A stretch of DNA of 64,000 nucleotides from Streptomyces achromogenes (GTDB lineage Bacteria > Actinomycetota > Actinomycetes > Streptomycetales > Streptomycetaceae). Under the pieces are notes generated by a model. The model was not told the origin of the DNA, did no database searches, and was given only the letters and a program-made list of their open reading frames with translations. A program made the translations under genes and the position numbers. This document shows, piece after piece, positions 39,528 to 48,342 of the stretch. Each line of letters starts with the position of its first letter. The first letter of the stretch is position 1. The DNA lies in NCBI RefSeq assembly GCF_030816715.1, contig NZ_JAUSYH010000001.1, positions 2,480,001 through 2,544,000 of the forward strand, in the 5' to 3' direction.

Positions 39528-39911
39528 TCAGCCGAAGAACACTCCCACCTCCGTGTGCAGCCGCGGGTCGACCGCGCACAGGATGCGTGTCGCTGCCTCG
39601 GGGGTCGAGTACGCCGGGGACCAGTGCGCTCAAGTCCGTTCGGGGCGTGCGGCTGAGTCGGGCTCACTTCTGCTCGGTCTTCAGGGACGGCCGGTCCGCG
39701 AGGAGTCGGGGATCGTGCCGCCGCTGGGCAGGATGCCGCGGACGGCGGGGAGGTCGAGGCGGACCGAGCGCCTCTCGAGCGGACCCCCGCCAGCCGTTTC
39801 GGAAGCCGACGAAGTCATGACCGCAACTCTGGACGCCCTTGCGGACGACGGCCCGGATGACGGCGTTGAGGCCGGGGCAGTCGCCGCCTGCGGTCAGCAC
39901 TCCGACCGCAT
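39528..39911 (-). pseudogene. 6-phosphofructokinase remnant (pfkA), frameshifted with internal deletion
   Basis: From the ATG at 39911, correcting a one-base loss after ATGCG gives [24 protein letters not shown], the PfkA nucleotide-binding N-terminus. An extra base in a G run after GWRG shifts into [20 protein letters not shown], and another shift leads to LKTEQ. The middle of the enzyme is gone. At the far end EAATRILCAVDPRLHTEVGVFFG, ending at the stop 39528-39530, matches the usual PfkA C-terminus. Only 384 bp remain of an expected roughly 1 kb. In S. coelicolor an intact pfkA occupies this place (from memory). Confidence 0.88.
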
Positions 39912-39965
39912 GGAAAGTGTCCCTTCGCCGCAGTTGCCTGACGAAGAGTCAGTGTCGCGCGCGGG

Positions 39966-40661
39966 TCACTCGTCGTCGAGGCCGCGTTCGATCGCGTACC
40001 GGACCAGTTCCACCCGGTTGTGCAGCTGGAGCTTGCCCAGGGTGTTCTGGACGTGGTTCTGGACCGTGCGGTGCGAGATCACCAGGCGTTCGGCGATCTG
40101 CTTGTAGCTCAGGCCCTTGGCGACGAGCCGGAGCACCTCGGTCTCGCGGTCGGTGAGCCGCGGCGCGTTCGGCTCGTCGCTGTCGGCGGCGGAGCCGGGG
40201 TCGGAGGCGAGCCGGCGGTACTCGCCGAGGACCAGGCCGGCCAGCCCCGGGGTGAACACCGGGTCGCCGGCGGCCGTGCGCCGCACGGCGTCCAGCAGTT
40301 CCTCGGTGGACGCCGACTTCAGCAGATAGCCGGTCGCGCCGGACTTCACCGCCTCCAGCACGTCGGCGTGCTCGCCGCTCGCCGACAGCACCAGGACCCG
40401 TAGGGCTGGGTTCGCGGCGACGACCTCCTTGCATACCTGGACGCCCGGCTTGGCCGGCAGGTTCAGGTCCAGCACGAGCACGTCCGGCGTGACGGCCTTG
40501 GCGCGGCGCACGGCCTGCTCGCCGTCGCCGGCGGTGGCGACCACGTCCAGTCCCGACTCGGCCAGGTCCCGGGCGACCGCGTCGCGCCACATGGGGTGGT
40601 CGTCGACCACCATGACCCTGATCGCGCCGCCGGTTCCCGCCCCGCCGTGTTCCTGGCTCAT
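39966..40661 (-). CDS. macR: NarL/LuxR-family response regulator MacR
   Basis: A 231-aa response regulator. The receiver domain has the acidic pair D20-D21 and phosphoacceptor D65 (VLVLDLNLP); the conserved Lys is in YLLKSAS. The C-terminal LuxR-type HTH is RLTDRETEVLRLVAKGLSYKQIAERLVISHRTVQNHV. It overlaps the partner kinase gene by 4 nt. Position after the pfkA locus and pairing match MacRS of S. coelicolor (SCO2120/2121, from memory), which controls membrane-protein genes, morphology and actinorhodin. Confidence 0.9.
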   Translation of the reverse strand: MSQEHGGAGTGGAIRVMVVDDHPMWRDAVARDLAESGLDVVATAGDGEQAVRRAKAVTPDVLVLDLNLPAKPGVQVCKEVVAANPALRVLVLSASGEHADVLEAVKSGATGYLLKSASTEELLDAVRRTAAGDPVFTPGLAGLVLGEYRRLASDPGSAADSDEPNAPRLTDRETEVLRLVAKGLSYKQIAERLVISHRTVQNHVQNTLGKLQLHNRVELVRYAIERGLDDE

Positions 40662-41884
40662 CGCCGTCCCGCCTTCCCCCGCTGCACGTTCTTCTCCTTC
40701 GGCACCGTCAGTTCGACCTCCGTGCCCTGTCCCGGCGTCGAGATCAGCTCGGCGCTGCCGCCGAGGTCCCGCAGCCTTCCCCGGATCGACTGGGCGACCC
40801 CGAGCCTTCCTTCGCCCTCGGCCTGCGCGAGCCGGCCCTCCGGGATGCCCGGCCCGTCGTCCCGCACGGTGACGACGACCCTGTCCGGCTCGTCCTCGAC
40901 CAGGATCCAGGCCCGGGCGTCCTCCCCCGCGTGTCCGCGCACGTTGTCCAGGGCGGCCCCGACCGCGGCGGCCAGCTCCCGTGCGGCGGGCGTGGGCAGC
41001 GGCACCGCGGCGCCGGGGTCGGCGAGGTTCACGCGGGCGCCCGCGAAGGGAGCGAGCAGCGCGCGCAGGTCGACGACCCCGGGCTGCTCCGCCGGCTCGT
41101 CCACCACGTGGACGACGGCGCCGTCCGCCGCGTCCCGCGAGACCCGGGAGACCGGCACGAGGCCGCCGGAGACCAGCATGCGCAGCGCCACCTCCTGCTC
41201 ACCGGCCAGCCGGCCCAACTCGGCCGCCTCCCCGCCGATGACCGCACCGCGGCGCTGCACCATGGCGAGCACCTGCAGCACGCTGTCGTGGATGTCGCGG
41301 GCGAGCCGCTCCCGTTCCCGGGTCGTCGCCTCGATCTCCAGGGCCCGGGCGAGGGTGCGCTCGGAGGCGCGGGCGACCTCGACGACGTAGCCGATGGCGA
41401 TGGAGGCGACCCAGACGAGGACGACGTTGTGGACGGTGTCGCGGGCCGGGGCGCCGCGCTCGACCAGGTTGGTCACCGCGACGGCCGTGGAGGCGAACGC
41501 CGCCCAGCGCCAGCCGCCCTTGATGGCGAACGCCAGCACCGAGCCCGCGGTCCATATCGACGGCAGCGTCGGGCCGCCCGACTGGATGCGTTCGTGGCTG
41601 TCCGCGACGGTCGTGAGCATGATGCCGGTGAGCGCGACGGTGAGGTCGGCGGCGAGGAAGCGCTTGGTGCAGCTCGCCGCGCTCGCGACCTTGGGCAGGG
41701 TGGCGACGGTCCAGACGAACAGGACGCAGTAGTAGGCGACCGCGACCCAGGGGCGCGCGAACCCGTCGTAGGCGGTGGCGAAGAAGCCCACCGCGTAGAG
41801 CATGGTGAGCACCCGGTAGCCGGCGAGCGCACGCCACAGCGGCAGCTCGACCGACATCTTCACGACTCTCTCGCGTCTGGCCAT
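40658..41884 (-). CDS. macS: Sensor histidine kinase MacS
   Basis: A 408-aa HisKA_3-type sensor with about six N-terminal membrane segments (20-170), a dimerisation helix RERERLARDIHDSVLQ with phospho-His H199, and a C-terminal ATPase domain with DNVRGHA and DDGPGIP. The sensing part is almost entirely intramembrane, so it may sense a membrane state. It is coupled to macR by a 4-nt overlap. The start at 41884 is used; an ATG at 41857 (MSVELPL) is possible. Confidence 0.9.
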   Translation of the reverse strand: MARRERVVKMSVELPLWRALAGYRVLTMLYAVGFFATAYDGFARPWVAVAYYCVLFVWTVATLPKVASAASCTKRFLAADLTVALTGIMLTTVADSHERIQSGGPTLPSIWTAGSVLAFAIKGGWRWAAFASTAVAVTNLVERGAPARDTVHNVVLVWVASIAIGYVVEVARASERTLARALEIEATTRERERLARDIHDSVLQVLAMVQRRGAVIGGEAAELGRLAGEQEVALRMLVSGGLVPVSRVSRDAADGAVVHVVDEPAEQPGVVDLRALLAPFAGARVNLADPGAAVPLPTPAARELAAAVGAALDNVRGHAGEDARAWILVEDEPDRVVVTVRDDGPGIPEGRLAQAEGEGRLGVAQSIRGRLRDLGGSAELISTPGQGTEVELTVPKEKNVQRGKAGRR

Positions 41885-41924
41885 CCGTCCCCCGCCCCCG
41901 GGCCGCCGGCTACGGCTCCCCGCC

Positions 41925-42818
41925 CTACTGCTCCGTGTCCCGCTGCTCCGGGTCCCTTTGCCCCATGTCCCTTGGCTCCGCGTCCCGCCGCTTTTCGGCC
42001 CGCTGCTCTTCGGCCCGCTGCTCTGCGTCGTTCTTCGCCCGGTCCTTCTCGGCCTGGTCCTTCTCGGCCTGGTCCTTCTCGGCCTGCGCGAGCGCCGCCT
42101 TCGCGGCCTTCTCGGCTTCCTTCTCGGCCTTCGCCGCCTCCGCGATCTGCCGCTTGGCGGCGGTCGCGTACATGTCGACGTACTCCTGGCCGGAGAGCTT
42201 CATGATCTCGTACATGACCTCGTCGGTCACGGCGCGCAGCACGAACCGGTCGTGCTCCATGCCCTGGTAGCGGCTGAAGTCCAGCGGCTCGCCGATGCGG
42301 ATGCCGGGCCGCATGATCTTCGGGAGGACCTTCCCGGGCGGCTGGATCTTCTCGGTGTCGATCATGGCGACCGGGATCACGGGCGCGCCGCTGGCGAGCG
42401 CCACGCGCGCGAGGCCGCCCGGCTTGCCGCGGTAGAGGCGGCCGTCGGGCGAGCGGGTGCCCTCGGGGTAGATCCCGAAGAGCTCTCCGCGCTCCAGCAC
42501 CTCGATGCCGCTGCGGACCGCGGCCTCGCCGGCGCCGCGCCCGCCGGAGCGGTCCACCGGGAGCTGGCCGACGCCCTTGAAGAAGGCCGCCGTCAGCCGG
42601 CCCTTCACGCCGGGCGTGGTGAAGTACTCGGCCTTCGCGATGAAGGTGACCTTGCGGTCGAGCACCGCGGGCAGGAAGAACGAGTCGGAGAACGACAGGT
42701 GGTTGCTCGCCAGGATCGCGGCGCCCTCGGCGGGGATGTTCTCCAGGCCCTCCACCCAGGGCCGGAAGGCGACCCGCAGGGGTCCCCCGATAGCGACCTT
42801 CATCGCGCCGTACAACAA
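41925..42818 (-). CDS. PlsC-like 1-acylglycerol-3-phosphate acyltransferase with charged tail
   Basis: A 297-aa LPLAT acyltransferase. The catalytic HX4D motif is H40-D45 (NHLSFSD), and the substrate block is FGIYPEGTRSPDG. The family core ends near 220. The remaining 75 residues are an Ala/Glu/Lys/Gln/Asp-rich helix built of repeated EKDQAEKDQ-like units. The start is TTG at 42818, supported by AGGAGG at 7 nt; the first ATG (42803) lacks such a site. It may make phosphatidic acid or acylate a glycolipid; the mycobacterial neighbour in the same order is Rv2182c (from memory). Confidence 0.9.
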   Translation of the reverse strand: MLYGAMKVAIGGPLRVAFRPWVEGLENIPAEGAAILASNHLSFSDSFFLPAVLDRKVTFIAKAEYFTTPGVKGRLTAAFFKGVGQLPVDRSGGRGAGEAAVRSGIEVLERGELFGIYPEGTRSPDGRLYRGKPGGLARVALASGAPVIPVAMIDTEKIQPPGKVLPKIMRPGIRIGEPLDFSRYQGMEHDRFVLRAVTDEVMYEIMKLSGQEYVDMYATAAKRQIAEAAKAEKEAEKAAKAALAQAEKDQAEKDQAEKDRAKNDAEQRAEEQRAEKRRDAEPRDMGQRDPEQRDTEQ

Positions 42819-42962
42819 CCGACTGCCTCCTGTTTGTGTCGCACAGACCTTAACCCGGGGCGGCGGCGATGGCTCCGACGGCCCTGGTCGGTGTCAGTGG
42901 GGTCGCGTACGGTGAAGCACACGTCCCTCCCATGAAGAACAGACGAAGACAGGAGACCGAAG

Positions 42963-43742
42963 GTGCCGGTCCTTCCTGGAGCCGAGCCGTACCGCCATGA
43001 GGGCGGGGAGGTCGGAGTGCTCCTCTGTCACGGCTTCACCGGATCCCCGCAGTCGCTGCGCCCGTGGGCGCGGTACCTGGCCGAGCAGGGCCTGACGGTC
43101 TCACTGCCGCTCCTGCCGGGCCACGGCACGCGCTGGGAGGACATGGCGCTGACCGGCTGGCAGGACTGGTACGCGGAGGTGGACCGCGAGCTGCACGCCC
43201 TGCGCCGGCGCTGCGCCGCGGTGTTCACGGTCGGTCTGTCCATGGGCGGCGCGCTGGCCCTGCGGCTCGCCGCGAAGCACGGGGAGGGGGTGGCCGGCGT
43301 CGTCGTCGTCAACCCGGCGAACAAGGTGCACGGCCTGTCCGCGTACGCCCTCCCGGTGGCCCGTCATTTCGTGCGCACGACCAAGGGGATCACGAGCGAC
43401 ATCGCGAAGGGGGGCGTCGCGGAGAGCGGGTACGACCGGGTGCCGCTGCATTCGGCGCACTCCCTGCGCACCTTCCTGCGGCTGGTCGACGGCGAGCTGC
43501 CGCAGGTCACCCAGCCGCTGCTGCTGCTGCACAGCGCGCAGGACCATGTGGTGCCGCCGGCCGACTCGGCGCGGGTCCTCAGCCGGGTGTCGTCGACGGA
43601 CGTGACCGAGATCCTGCTGGAACAGAGCTACCACGTGGCAACGTTGGACCACGATGCGGACCGGATCTTCGAGGAGAGCTACGCGTTCATCGGCCGGATC
43701 GCGCCCAGTGTCGGCAAGGAAGGGACGGCCGTAGGTGGCTGA
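42963..43742 (+). CDS. Alpha/beta hydrolase, carboxylesterase/lipase-like
   Basis: A 259-aa hydrolase. It has the oxyanion-hole region LLCHGFTGSP, the nucleophile elbow GLSMGG with S93, Asp in SAQDHVVP and His in QSYHVATLDHD, close to thermostable bacterial carboxylesterases. No signal peptide, so cytoplasmic. It is divergent from the PlsC-like gene and overlaps the next gene by 8 nt. Confidence 0.9.
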   Translation: MPVLPGAEPYRHEGGEVGVLLCHGFTGSPQSLRPWARYLAEQGLTVSLPLLPGHGTRWEDMALTGWQDWYAEVDRELHALRRRCAAVFTVGLSMGGALALRLAAKHGEGVAGVVVVNPANKVHGLSAYALPVARHFVRTTKGITSDIAKGGVAESGYDRVPLHSAHSLRTFLRLVDGELPQVTQPLLLLHSAQDHVVPPADSARVLSRVSSTDVTEILLEQSYHVATLDHDADRIFEESYAFIGRIAPSVGKEGTAVGG

Positions 43743-44373
43743 GCACGACTCCGACCGCGAGGACCGGGAGAACCGGGACGAGCGGGACGGCCCGGACGCC
43801 CGGGAGGGCCGCGAGCCGGAGGAGCAGAGCGTGCCCTTCGACGAAGCGGCCGCGTGGGCGGCGATCGTCGCGGGGTACGGCGACGAGCCGCCGGACCCGC
43901 CGGGCGCCAAGCCGTTCAAGTCGGTCGAGGACCTGGCGCTCCTCGAGGTCGAGGCGAACGACGAGGAGGCCGGGGCGGACACCGGCGCGGAGCCCGCGAA
44001 GGAGTCCGGCGAGGAGAAGAAACCGGCCAAACCGCTGGGCAGTTCGGTCGCCTTCGCGCCCGGCGTCGGCCCGCGCGACTTCGCGACGCCCGAACCGGCC
44101 GAGGAGGACTTCGACGAGGACGACGAGGGTCATTTCGTCCCGCCGGAGCCGCCGCCGCTGCCCACCGCCGACACCACGGCCAGGTTCGCCTGGCTCGGGG
44201 TGCTCGGGGGTCCGGTGCTGTTGCTGGTCGCGGTGCTGCTGGGCTGGGAGATGACGTGGTGGCTGACGACCATCGCCATCGGCGGCTTCCTCGGCGGTTT
44301 CGCCACGCTGGTGGCGCGGATGCGCACGGACGACGAGGACGAGGGCGATCCGGGGCGGGGGGCGGTCGTCTGA
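43735..44373 (+). CDS. Acidic C-terminally anchored membrane protein of unknown function
   Basis: A 212-aa protein. The long acidic, Pro-rich cytoplasmic N-terminus (1-140) contains a conserved-looking segment VPFDEAAAWAAIVAGYGDEPP. Two membrane spans (about 150-167 and 171-190) and an acidic tail follow. The GTG start overlaps the esterase stop, so they form an operon. No enzymatic motif is recognised; homologues are common in Streptomyces. Confidence 0.8.
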   Translation: MAEHDSDREDRENRDERDGPDAREGREPEEQSVPFDEAAAWAAIVAGYGDEPPDPPGAKPFKSVEDLALLEVEANDEEAGADTGAEPAKESGEEKKPAKPLGSSVAFAPGVGPRDFATPEPAEEDFDEDDEGHFVPPEPPPLPTADTTARFAWLGVLGGPVLLLVAVLLGWEMTWWLTTIAIGGFLGGFATLVARMRTDDEDEGDPGRGAVV

Positions 44374-44378
44374 CCTGC

Positions 44379-44468
44379 GGCCGCCCGGCCTGTGGTCGTC
44401 CGGCTTACGGTCGTCCGGCTTACGGTCGTCCGGGCTGCGGGCTTCGGATCTGCGGCCGTTCGGCCTGT
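44379..44468 (+). repeat. 15-bp tandem repeat array, six units
   Basis: Six head-to-tail 15-bp units start at 44379, 44394, 44409, 44424, 44439 and 44454. Units two and three are identical (GGTCGTCCGGCTTAC); the others diverge by a few bases, most in unit five. The array begins 6 bp after a stop codon in a 214-bp gap between convergent genes. Confidence 0.75.
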
Positions 44469-44587
44469 GGACGGCAGTCCGGCCGCCGACGGTCACCGGC
44501 CGCGGGGCGGCCCGCGGGGATGGGCGGCGAGGCCGGCAGGTGGTCCGCGGCCGCCCTCGGGACGGCGCCTTCCCGCATTCCCGAAGG

Positions 44588-45343
44588 TCAGGCCGCGGGC
44601 ACGCGGAGCGCGGCCAGCACCGGCAGGTGATCGGTGGCCGCGCGCAGGTCGGCCTCGGTGACGCCCGGCACGTCGACCGGCACCCCACAGCCCAGCACCT
44701 CCACGGCCTTCGTCGCGAAGATCCCGTCGATGCGGCGGTCCGGGCCGGTGGCCGGGAAGGTGTGCTCGGCGCCCCAGGGGGCCGCGGTACGGCAGTCCTG
44801 GAGCGCTGCCGCCAGTCGGCCGAAGGTGGCGCCGTCGGGCCGTTCGTTGATGTCACCGCCCACGACCGCGTGCTCCACGCCCAGACCGGCCAGCCGGTCG
44901 AGGAGCAGGCCGCCGTGTTCACGGCGCTCTGCCGCCGTCAGCCCGAGGTGACAGCTGACGACACCCAGCCGGGCGCCCGCGAAGCGGACCACGGCCGTCG
45001 CCAGGCCCCGGCGGAACTGGCCCGGGGTGAGCGGCAGCAGCACGTCCTCGGTGCGTTCGACGGTCGCCCGCAGTGAGCACAGGACGGCGGGGCCGGCCGC
45101 CGTGCCGCCGCCGGTGAGGATCACCTGACCGGAGGCGGCCGCGAGACGGGCGAGCTTCTTGCGCCAGCGGAAGAAGAGCGGGGACTCCTGGACGAGCACC
45201 AGGTCGGGGCCGCAGGCCGTGATGACGCGGGCGAGGGCGTCGGTGTCGTCCCGCAGGGAGCGGACGTTGTAGCTGAGGACCCGGATGACGGCCGAACCGT
45301 CCGGCTCGGTACGGGAGTTGGGAAGCGGCGACGTCGTCGGCAT
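44588..45343 (-). CDS. Endonuclease/exonuclease/phosphatase family protein
   Basis: A 251-aa EEP-fold hydrolase. Metal- and phosphate-binding motifs are LSYNVRSLRDD, LVLVQESP, VVSCHLGL, VGGDINERPDG and TDHLPVLA. Related proteins hydrolyse nucleic acids, phospholipids or inositol phosphates; the sequence does not decide which. The ATG at 45343 precedes this core directly. The 92-bp gap to glkA contains that gene's terminator. Confidence 0.85.
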   Translation of the reverse strand: MPTTSPLPNSRTEPDGSAVIRVLSYNVRSLRDDTDALARVITACGPDLVLVQESPLFFRWRKKLARLAAASGQVILTGGGTAAGPAVLCSLRATVERTEDVLLPLTPGQFRRGLATAVVRFAGARLGVVSCHLGLTAAERREHGGLLLDRLAGLGVEHAVVGGDINERPDGATFGRLAAALQDCRTAAPWGAEHTFPATGPDRRIDGIFATKAVEVLGCGVPVDVPGVTEADLRAATDHLPVLAALRVPAA

Positions 45344-45388
45344 GGTGATCAAGATACGCCGCCTCGTCCCGTACGTCCGCAAAAGCGA

Positions 45389-45412
45389 ACGGGGGCCGCG
45401 AGCAGCCCCCGT
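45389..45412 (-). terminator. Terminator of glkA
   Basis: ACGGGGGC (45389-45396) and GCCCCCGT (45405-45412) form an 8-bp stem with an 8-nt loop. Read on the minus strand it lies 24 nt after the glkA stop and is followed by TTCGCTTTTGC, a short T-rich run. Confidence 0.8.
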
Positions 45413-45435
45413 GTGGGTGTAGACGCGCGATACGA

Positions 45436-46389
45436 CTACATGATCGGGTCGGGCTCCCTCGCCAGGTCCGCCGCTCCGACCAGCCCCGCCTTGTTGCCGA
45501 GCTGCGCCGCGATGACGTCCGCCACCGGACGCCAGTTGCCGCCTACCAGCCACCGCTTGTAGGACTTGCGGATCGGGTCGAGGACCAGGTCGCCCTCGTC
45601 CGAGAGGCCGCCGCCGACGATGAACGCGGACGGGTCGAAGAGCGAGGCCAGGTCGGCGAGGCCGGCGCCGGCCCAGCGGGCGAGCTCGCGGTAGGAGTCC
45701 ACGGCGACCGGGTCGCCCTGCCGGGCGGCCATGGAGATGTGCTTGCCCTCGATGCCGTCGGGGCTGCCGTCGCCGAGCCCGAGCAGCACCTCGGCGCGCT
45801 CGGGAGTGGCGTTGGCGCGCTGCTTCGCGTAGCGCACGAGGGCACGGCCGGAGGCGTACTGCTCCCAGCAACCCTGCGAGCCGCAGCCGCACAGCAGGCC
45901 GTCCGGGACCATCCGGATGTGGCCGAACTCGGCGGCCACGCCGAAGTGGCCCCGGCGCAGCTTGTTGCCGATGATGATGCCGCCGCCGAGGCCGGTGCCG
46001 AGGGTGATGCAGATGACGTTGCGGTGACCCTTGCCCGCGCCGAACTTGTACTCGCCCCACGCGGCGGCGTTGGCGTCGTTCTCCACGACGACGGGGAGAC
46101 CCACGCGGGCCTCGACCTTTTCCTTCAGCGGCTCCTGGCGCCAGTCGATGTTGGGCGCGAAGTAGACCGTCGAGCGCTGGCGGTTGACATAGCCGGCCGC
46201 GCCGATGCCCACACCGACGATGGCGTGCCCCACGCGCGCGCCGTCGACGGCGGCGGCGATGGCGTCCACGATGCCCTCGGGCGTGCCCGGGGTCGGCACC
46301 TGGTGGGTCGAGAGGATGTTGCCTTCCTCGTCGACCACGCCGGCCGCGATCTTCGTGCCGCCGATGTCGACGCCGATGGTGAGTCCCAT
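45436..46389 (-). CDS. glkA: ROK-family glucokinase GlkA
   Basis: ATP-dependent glucose kinase of 317 aa. It has the phosphate loop VDIGGTKIAAG, VENDANAAAWGE with the catalytic Asp, the LGTGLGGGI loop and the ROK zinc motif CGCGSQGCWEQYASG. In Streptomyces this enzyme is central to glucose repression as well as glycolysis (established). The ATG and gene order agree with SCO2126 (from memory). Confidence 0.95.
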   Translation of the reverse strand: MGLTIGVDIGGTKIAAGVVDEEGNILSTHQVPTPGTPEGIVDAIAAAVDGARVGHAIVGVGIGAAGYVNRQRSTVYFAPNIDWRQEPLKEKVEARVGLPVVVENDANAAAWGEYKFGAGKGHRNVICITLGTGLGGGIIIGNKLRRGHFGVAAEFGHIRMVPDGLLCGCGSQGCWEQYASGRALVRYAKQRANATPERAEVLLGLGDGSPDGIEGKHISMAARQGDPVAVDSYRELARWAGAGLADLASLFDPSAFIVGGGLSDEGDLVLDPIRKSYKRWLVGGNWRPVADVIAAQLGNKAGLVGAADLAREPDPIM

Positions 46390-46456
46390 GAATCCCTCAG
46401 TTCCGGTCGAGCCCCGCTACGGTCAACCGTACCCGAGGCCCTGCCGTCGAAGGGCT

Positions 46457-46972
46457 TCAGTCCAAGTCGATGCGCTGGCCGGGACCGGTGCCGTCGCCGT
46501 CGTCGCGCCCCGGGCCGGGCCGCTCGTCCCGCGGGTCGTTGGCCCCGGCCGTCCAGCGGCCCTCCTGGGTCTGGACGGCGGAACGGTAGGCGGCGAGGAG
46601 TTCGGTGCCGGCCGCCGCGAGGTGGTCGAAGACGTCCGGGTTGCGCTCGATCACGGGCTCCACGGCGGCCTTGGCCTGCTGGACGACCTGGCGGACGACC
46701 TGCTGGGCGGCGGGTCCGGCGACCGCCGTGAGCAGCGGGGACTGGAGGGAGGACAGCTTGTCGCCGACGGCGTCGAGGAGCTTGCGCAGCTCCTCGGCCG
46801 CCGAGCCCGTGGGCGGGCCGTACTCGGCGCGGCGGCGGGCCTGCTCCGCCGCCAGATCCTCGGCGGCGGCGGTCGCCCAGGCGTCTGCGTCGCTCGCGCG
46901 CGGCGGTACGTCGGCGGACTCGGTCCCGGCGGGCTGCCCTGCGGCGTCGGGCGTGGGGCGCTCTTCGCTCAT
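46457..46972 (-). CDS. DUF5304-type conserved protein
   Basis: A 171-aa acidic protein. The disordered N-terminus (1-40) is followed by helical segments (DAWATAAAEDLAAEQARRRAEYG, SAAEELRKLLDAVGDKLSSLQSPLL and AAQQVVRQVVQQAKAAVEPVIERNPDVFDHL) and a disordered acidic tail. It fits the Streptomyces DUF5304 family. The ATG at 46972 has AGGAG at 6 nt. Function unknown. It lies between glkA and an ArsA-like ATPase on the same strand. Confidence 0.8.
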   Translation of the reverse strand: MSEERPTPDAAGQPAGTESADVPPRASDADAWATAAAEDLAAEQARRRAEYGPPTGSAAEELRKLLDAVGDKLSSLQSPLLTAVAGPAAQQVVRQVVQQAKAAVEPVIERNPDVFDHLAAAGTELLAAYRSAVQTQEGRWTAGANDPRDERPGPGRDDGDGTGPGQRIDLD

Positions 46973-47053
46973 GGCGGACTCCTGACGACTCCTGGTGGAC
47001 GGCGCCGGTCTGCGGCTCGTCACTCCGACGTTACCCGAACGGCGGTATGCCGT

Positions 47054-48217
47054 TCACTGTCCGCGCGGCCACAGCCCGGGATCCGGGGCGAACCGCACGC
47101 ACAGCTCGCCGTCGCGCAGGGCGGCGCCGTCGACCCCGCAGCGGCGCAGCACCGAGGGCAGCGCGACGATGCGACGGAAGGGTCCGGCGCTGACGACGAG
47201 TTCGTCACCGCGCCGGACGAGGTCGAGTTCCTCGCGTATGGCGCCGGGCAGCGGGATGTGCCAGACGAGCACGCCGTCCTGGGCGAGCCGGTCGACGACG
47301 GGCCACTCGACCGGGGAGGCCGCCGGGTTGACGGCGGGCACGGCGAGCGCGCCGAGGTCCTCGGCCCCCCGGGGGTCGTGGCCGAGGTGGGCGACGGTCG
47401 CGGCGCCGGACCATTCGCCGAGGACCTTGTGCTGCTGGGCGGCGATCCCGGTGAGCGGTCCGGCGTGCGCCGCCTCCTCGGGCAGCACGCGGTTGGCGAC
47501 GAGCGCCTCGACGGGCAGGGCACGCAGGGCGAGGCCCAGGCGGGCGTCGCGGACGGCGTCGGCGCCGGCCGGTCCGGGCTCGGCGACCAGGCGGACGGCG
47601 GTGCGGCGGTCGGCGAGGACGGCCTCGACGGCGGCCAGCTCCAGGTCCCAGCGGGCGGTCGTCTCGTACAGCTGCTCGGCGGGCATCGGTACTCCGGCGA
47701 GCCGGCCGAGCATGGGGCGCAGGGCGCGGGCGGCCTGGCGTTCCGGCGGGAGCAGGCGGCGCAGATAGCGGCGCAGCTCCTCCGGGAGGGCCAGCAGGGC
47801 GAGGGCCCGCGGGGCGGGCGGCAGATCGACGACGAGGAGGTCGTGGGCCTCGGCGAGGGCGGCGTCCCGCAGCGCGCGCAGCAGGGTCAGTTCCTCGGCG
47901 CCGGGCAGCGGGGTGACCTCCTCCGGGTCGAGCCGGGAGGCGCCGACCAGGTCGAGGAGGGTGGCGGCGCGGTCCTGGAAGCCGGTGAGGTCGTCGCGGA
48001 AGCCGGCGGCCGCGTCGGGACGCCATGCGGTGAGGCGGGGGGCGACCCGTACGGGGCTCGTCCCGGTCCGCGTCCCGAGCGCCGCGCCGAGGGTGTCGGA
48101 GCGGTCGGCGCTGAGGACGAGGGTGCGGATGCCTCCGGCGGCTGCCTGGTGAGCGGTGGCGGCCGCGATCGTCGTACGGCCGCTGCCGCCGGGGCCGGTG
48201 ATCAGGAGGGTGCGCAT
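47054..48217 (-). CDS. ArsA/GET3-like ATPase
   Basis: A 387-aa deviant-Walker ATPase. The P-loop is LLITGPGGSGRTTIAAATA, the switch region is LLVVDLPPAP, and helical inserts follow. ArsA in its classical form has two such domains; actinobacterial versions like this one are single and have no arsenic genes nearby. The corresponding mycobacterial gene, from memory Rv2184c, sits in the same position between the acyltransferase and the SRPBCC protein. The client is unknown. Confidence 0.87.
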   Translation of the reverse strand: MRTLLITGPGGSGRTTIAAATAHQAAAGGIRTLVLSADRSDTLGAALGTRTGTSPVRVAPRLTAWRPDAAAGFRDDLTGFQDRAATLLDLVGASRLDPEEVTPLPGAEELTLLRALRDAALAEAHDLLVVDLPPAPRALALLALPEELRRYLRRLLPPERQAARALRPMLGRLAGVPMPAEQLYETTARWDLELAAVEAVLADRRTAVRLVAEPGPAGADAVRDARLGLALRALPVEALVANRVLPEEAAHAGPLTGIAAQQHKVLGEWSGAATVAHLGHDPRGAEDLGALAVPAVNPAASPVEWPVVDRLAQDGVLVWHIPLPGAIREELDLVRRGDELVVSAGPFRRIVALPSVLRRCGVDGAALRDGELCVRFAPDPGLWPRGQ

Positions 48218-48342
48218 GGTGGGGAACGGTACCTGTCGTGGCGCCCTGGGGGCTGCGCCCCCGGACCCGTCCTCGGCCCTTCAGGGGCCCCGCCCTCGAT
48301 CGCCGGACAGGCTGACGGGAACGTGCCCGAGGAAGGAACCGC

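Noticed and set aside
42040..42130. Repeated CTTCTCGGCCTGGTC-like units as a possible CRISPR or repeat array
   Set aside because: The units are in frame inside the acyltransferase gene and encode its charged tail. There are no unique spacers.
48246..48264. GGGGGC-TGC-GCCCCC hairpin as a regulatory element
   Set aside because: This kind of short GC stem is very common in Streptomyces intergenic DNA. It lies between the SRPBCC and ArsA-like genes and probably has at most a weak terminator role.
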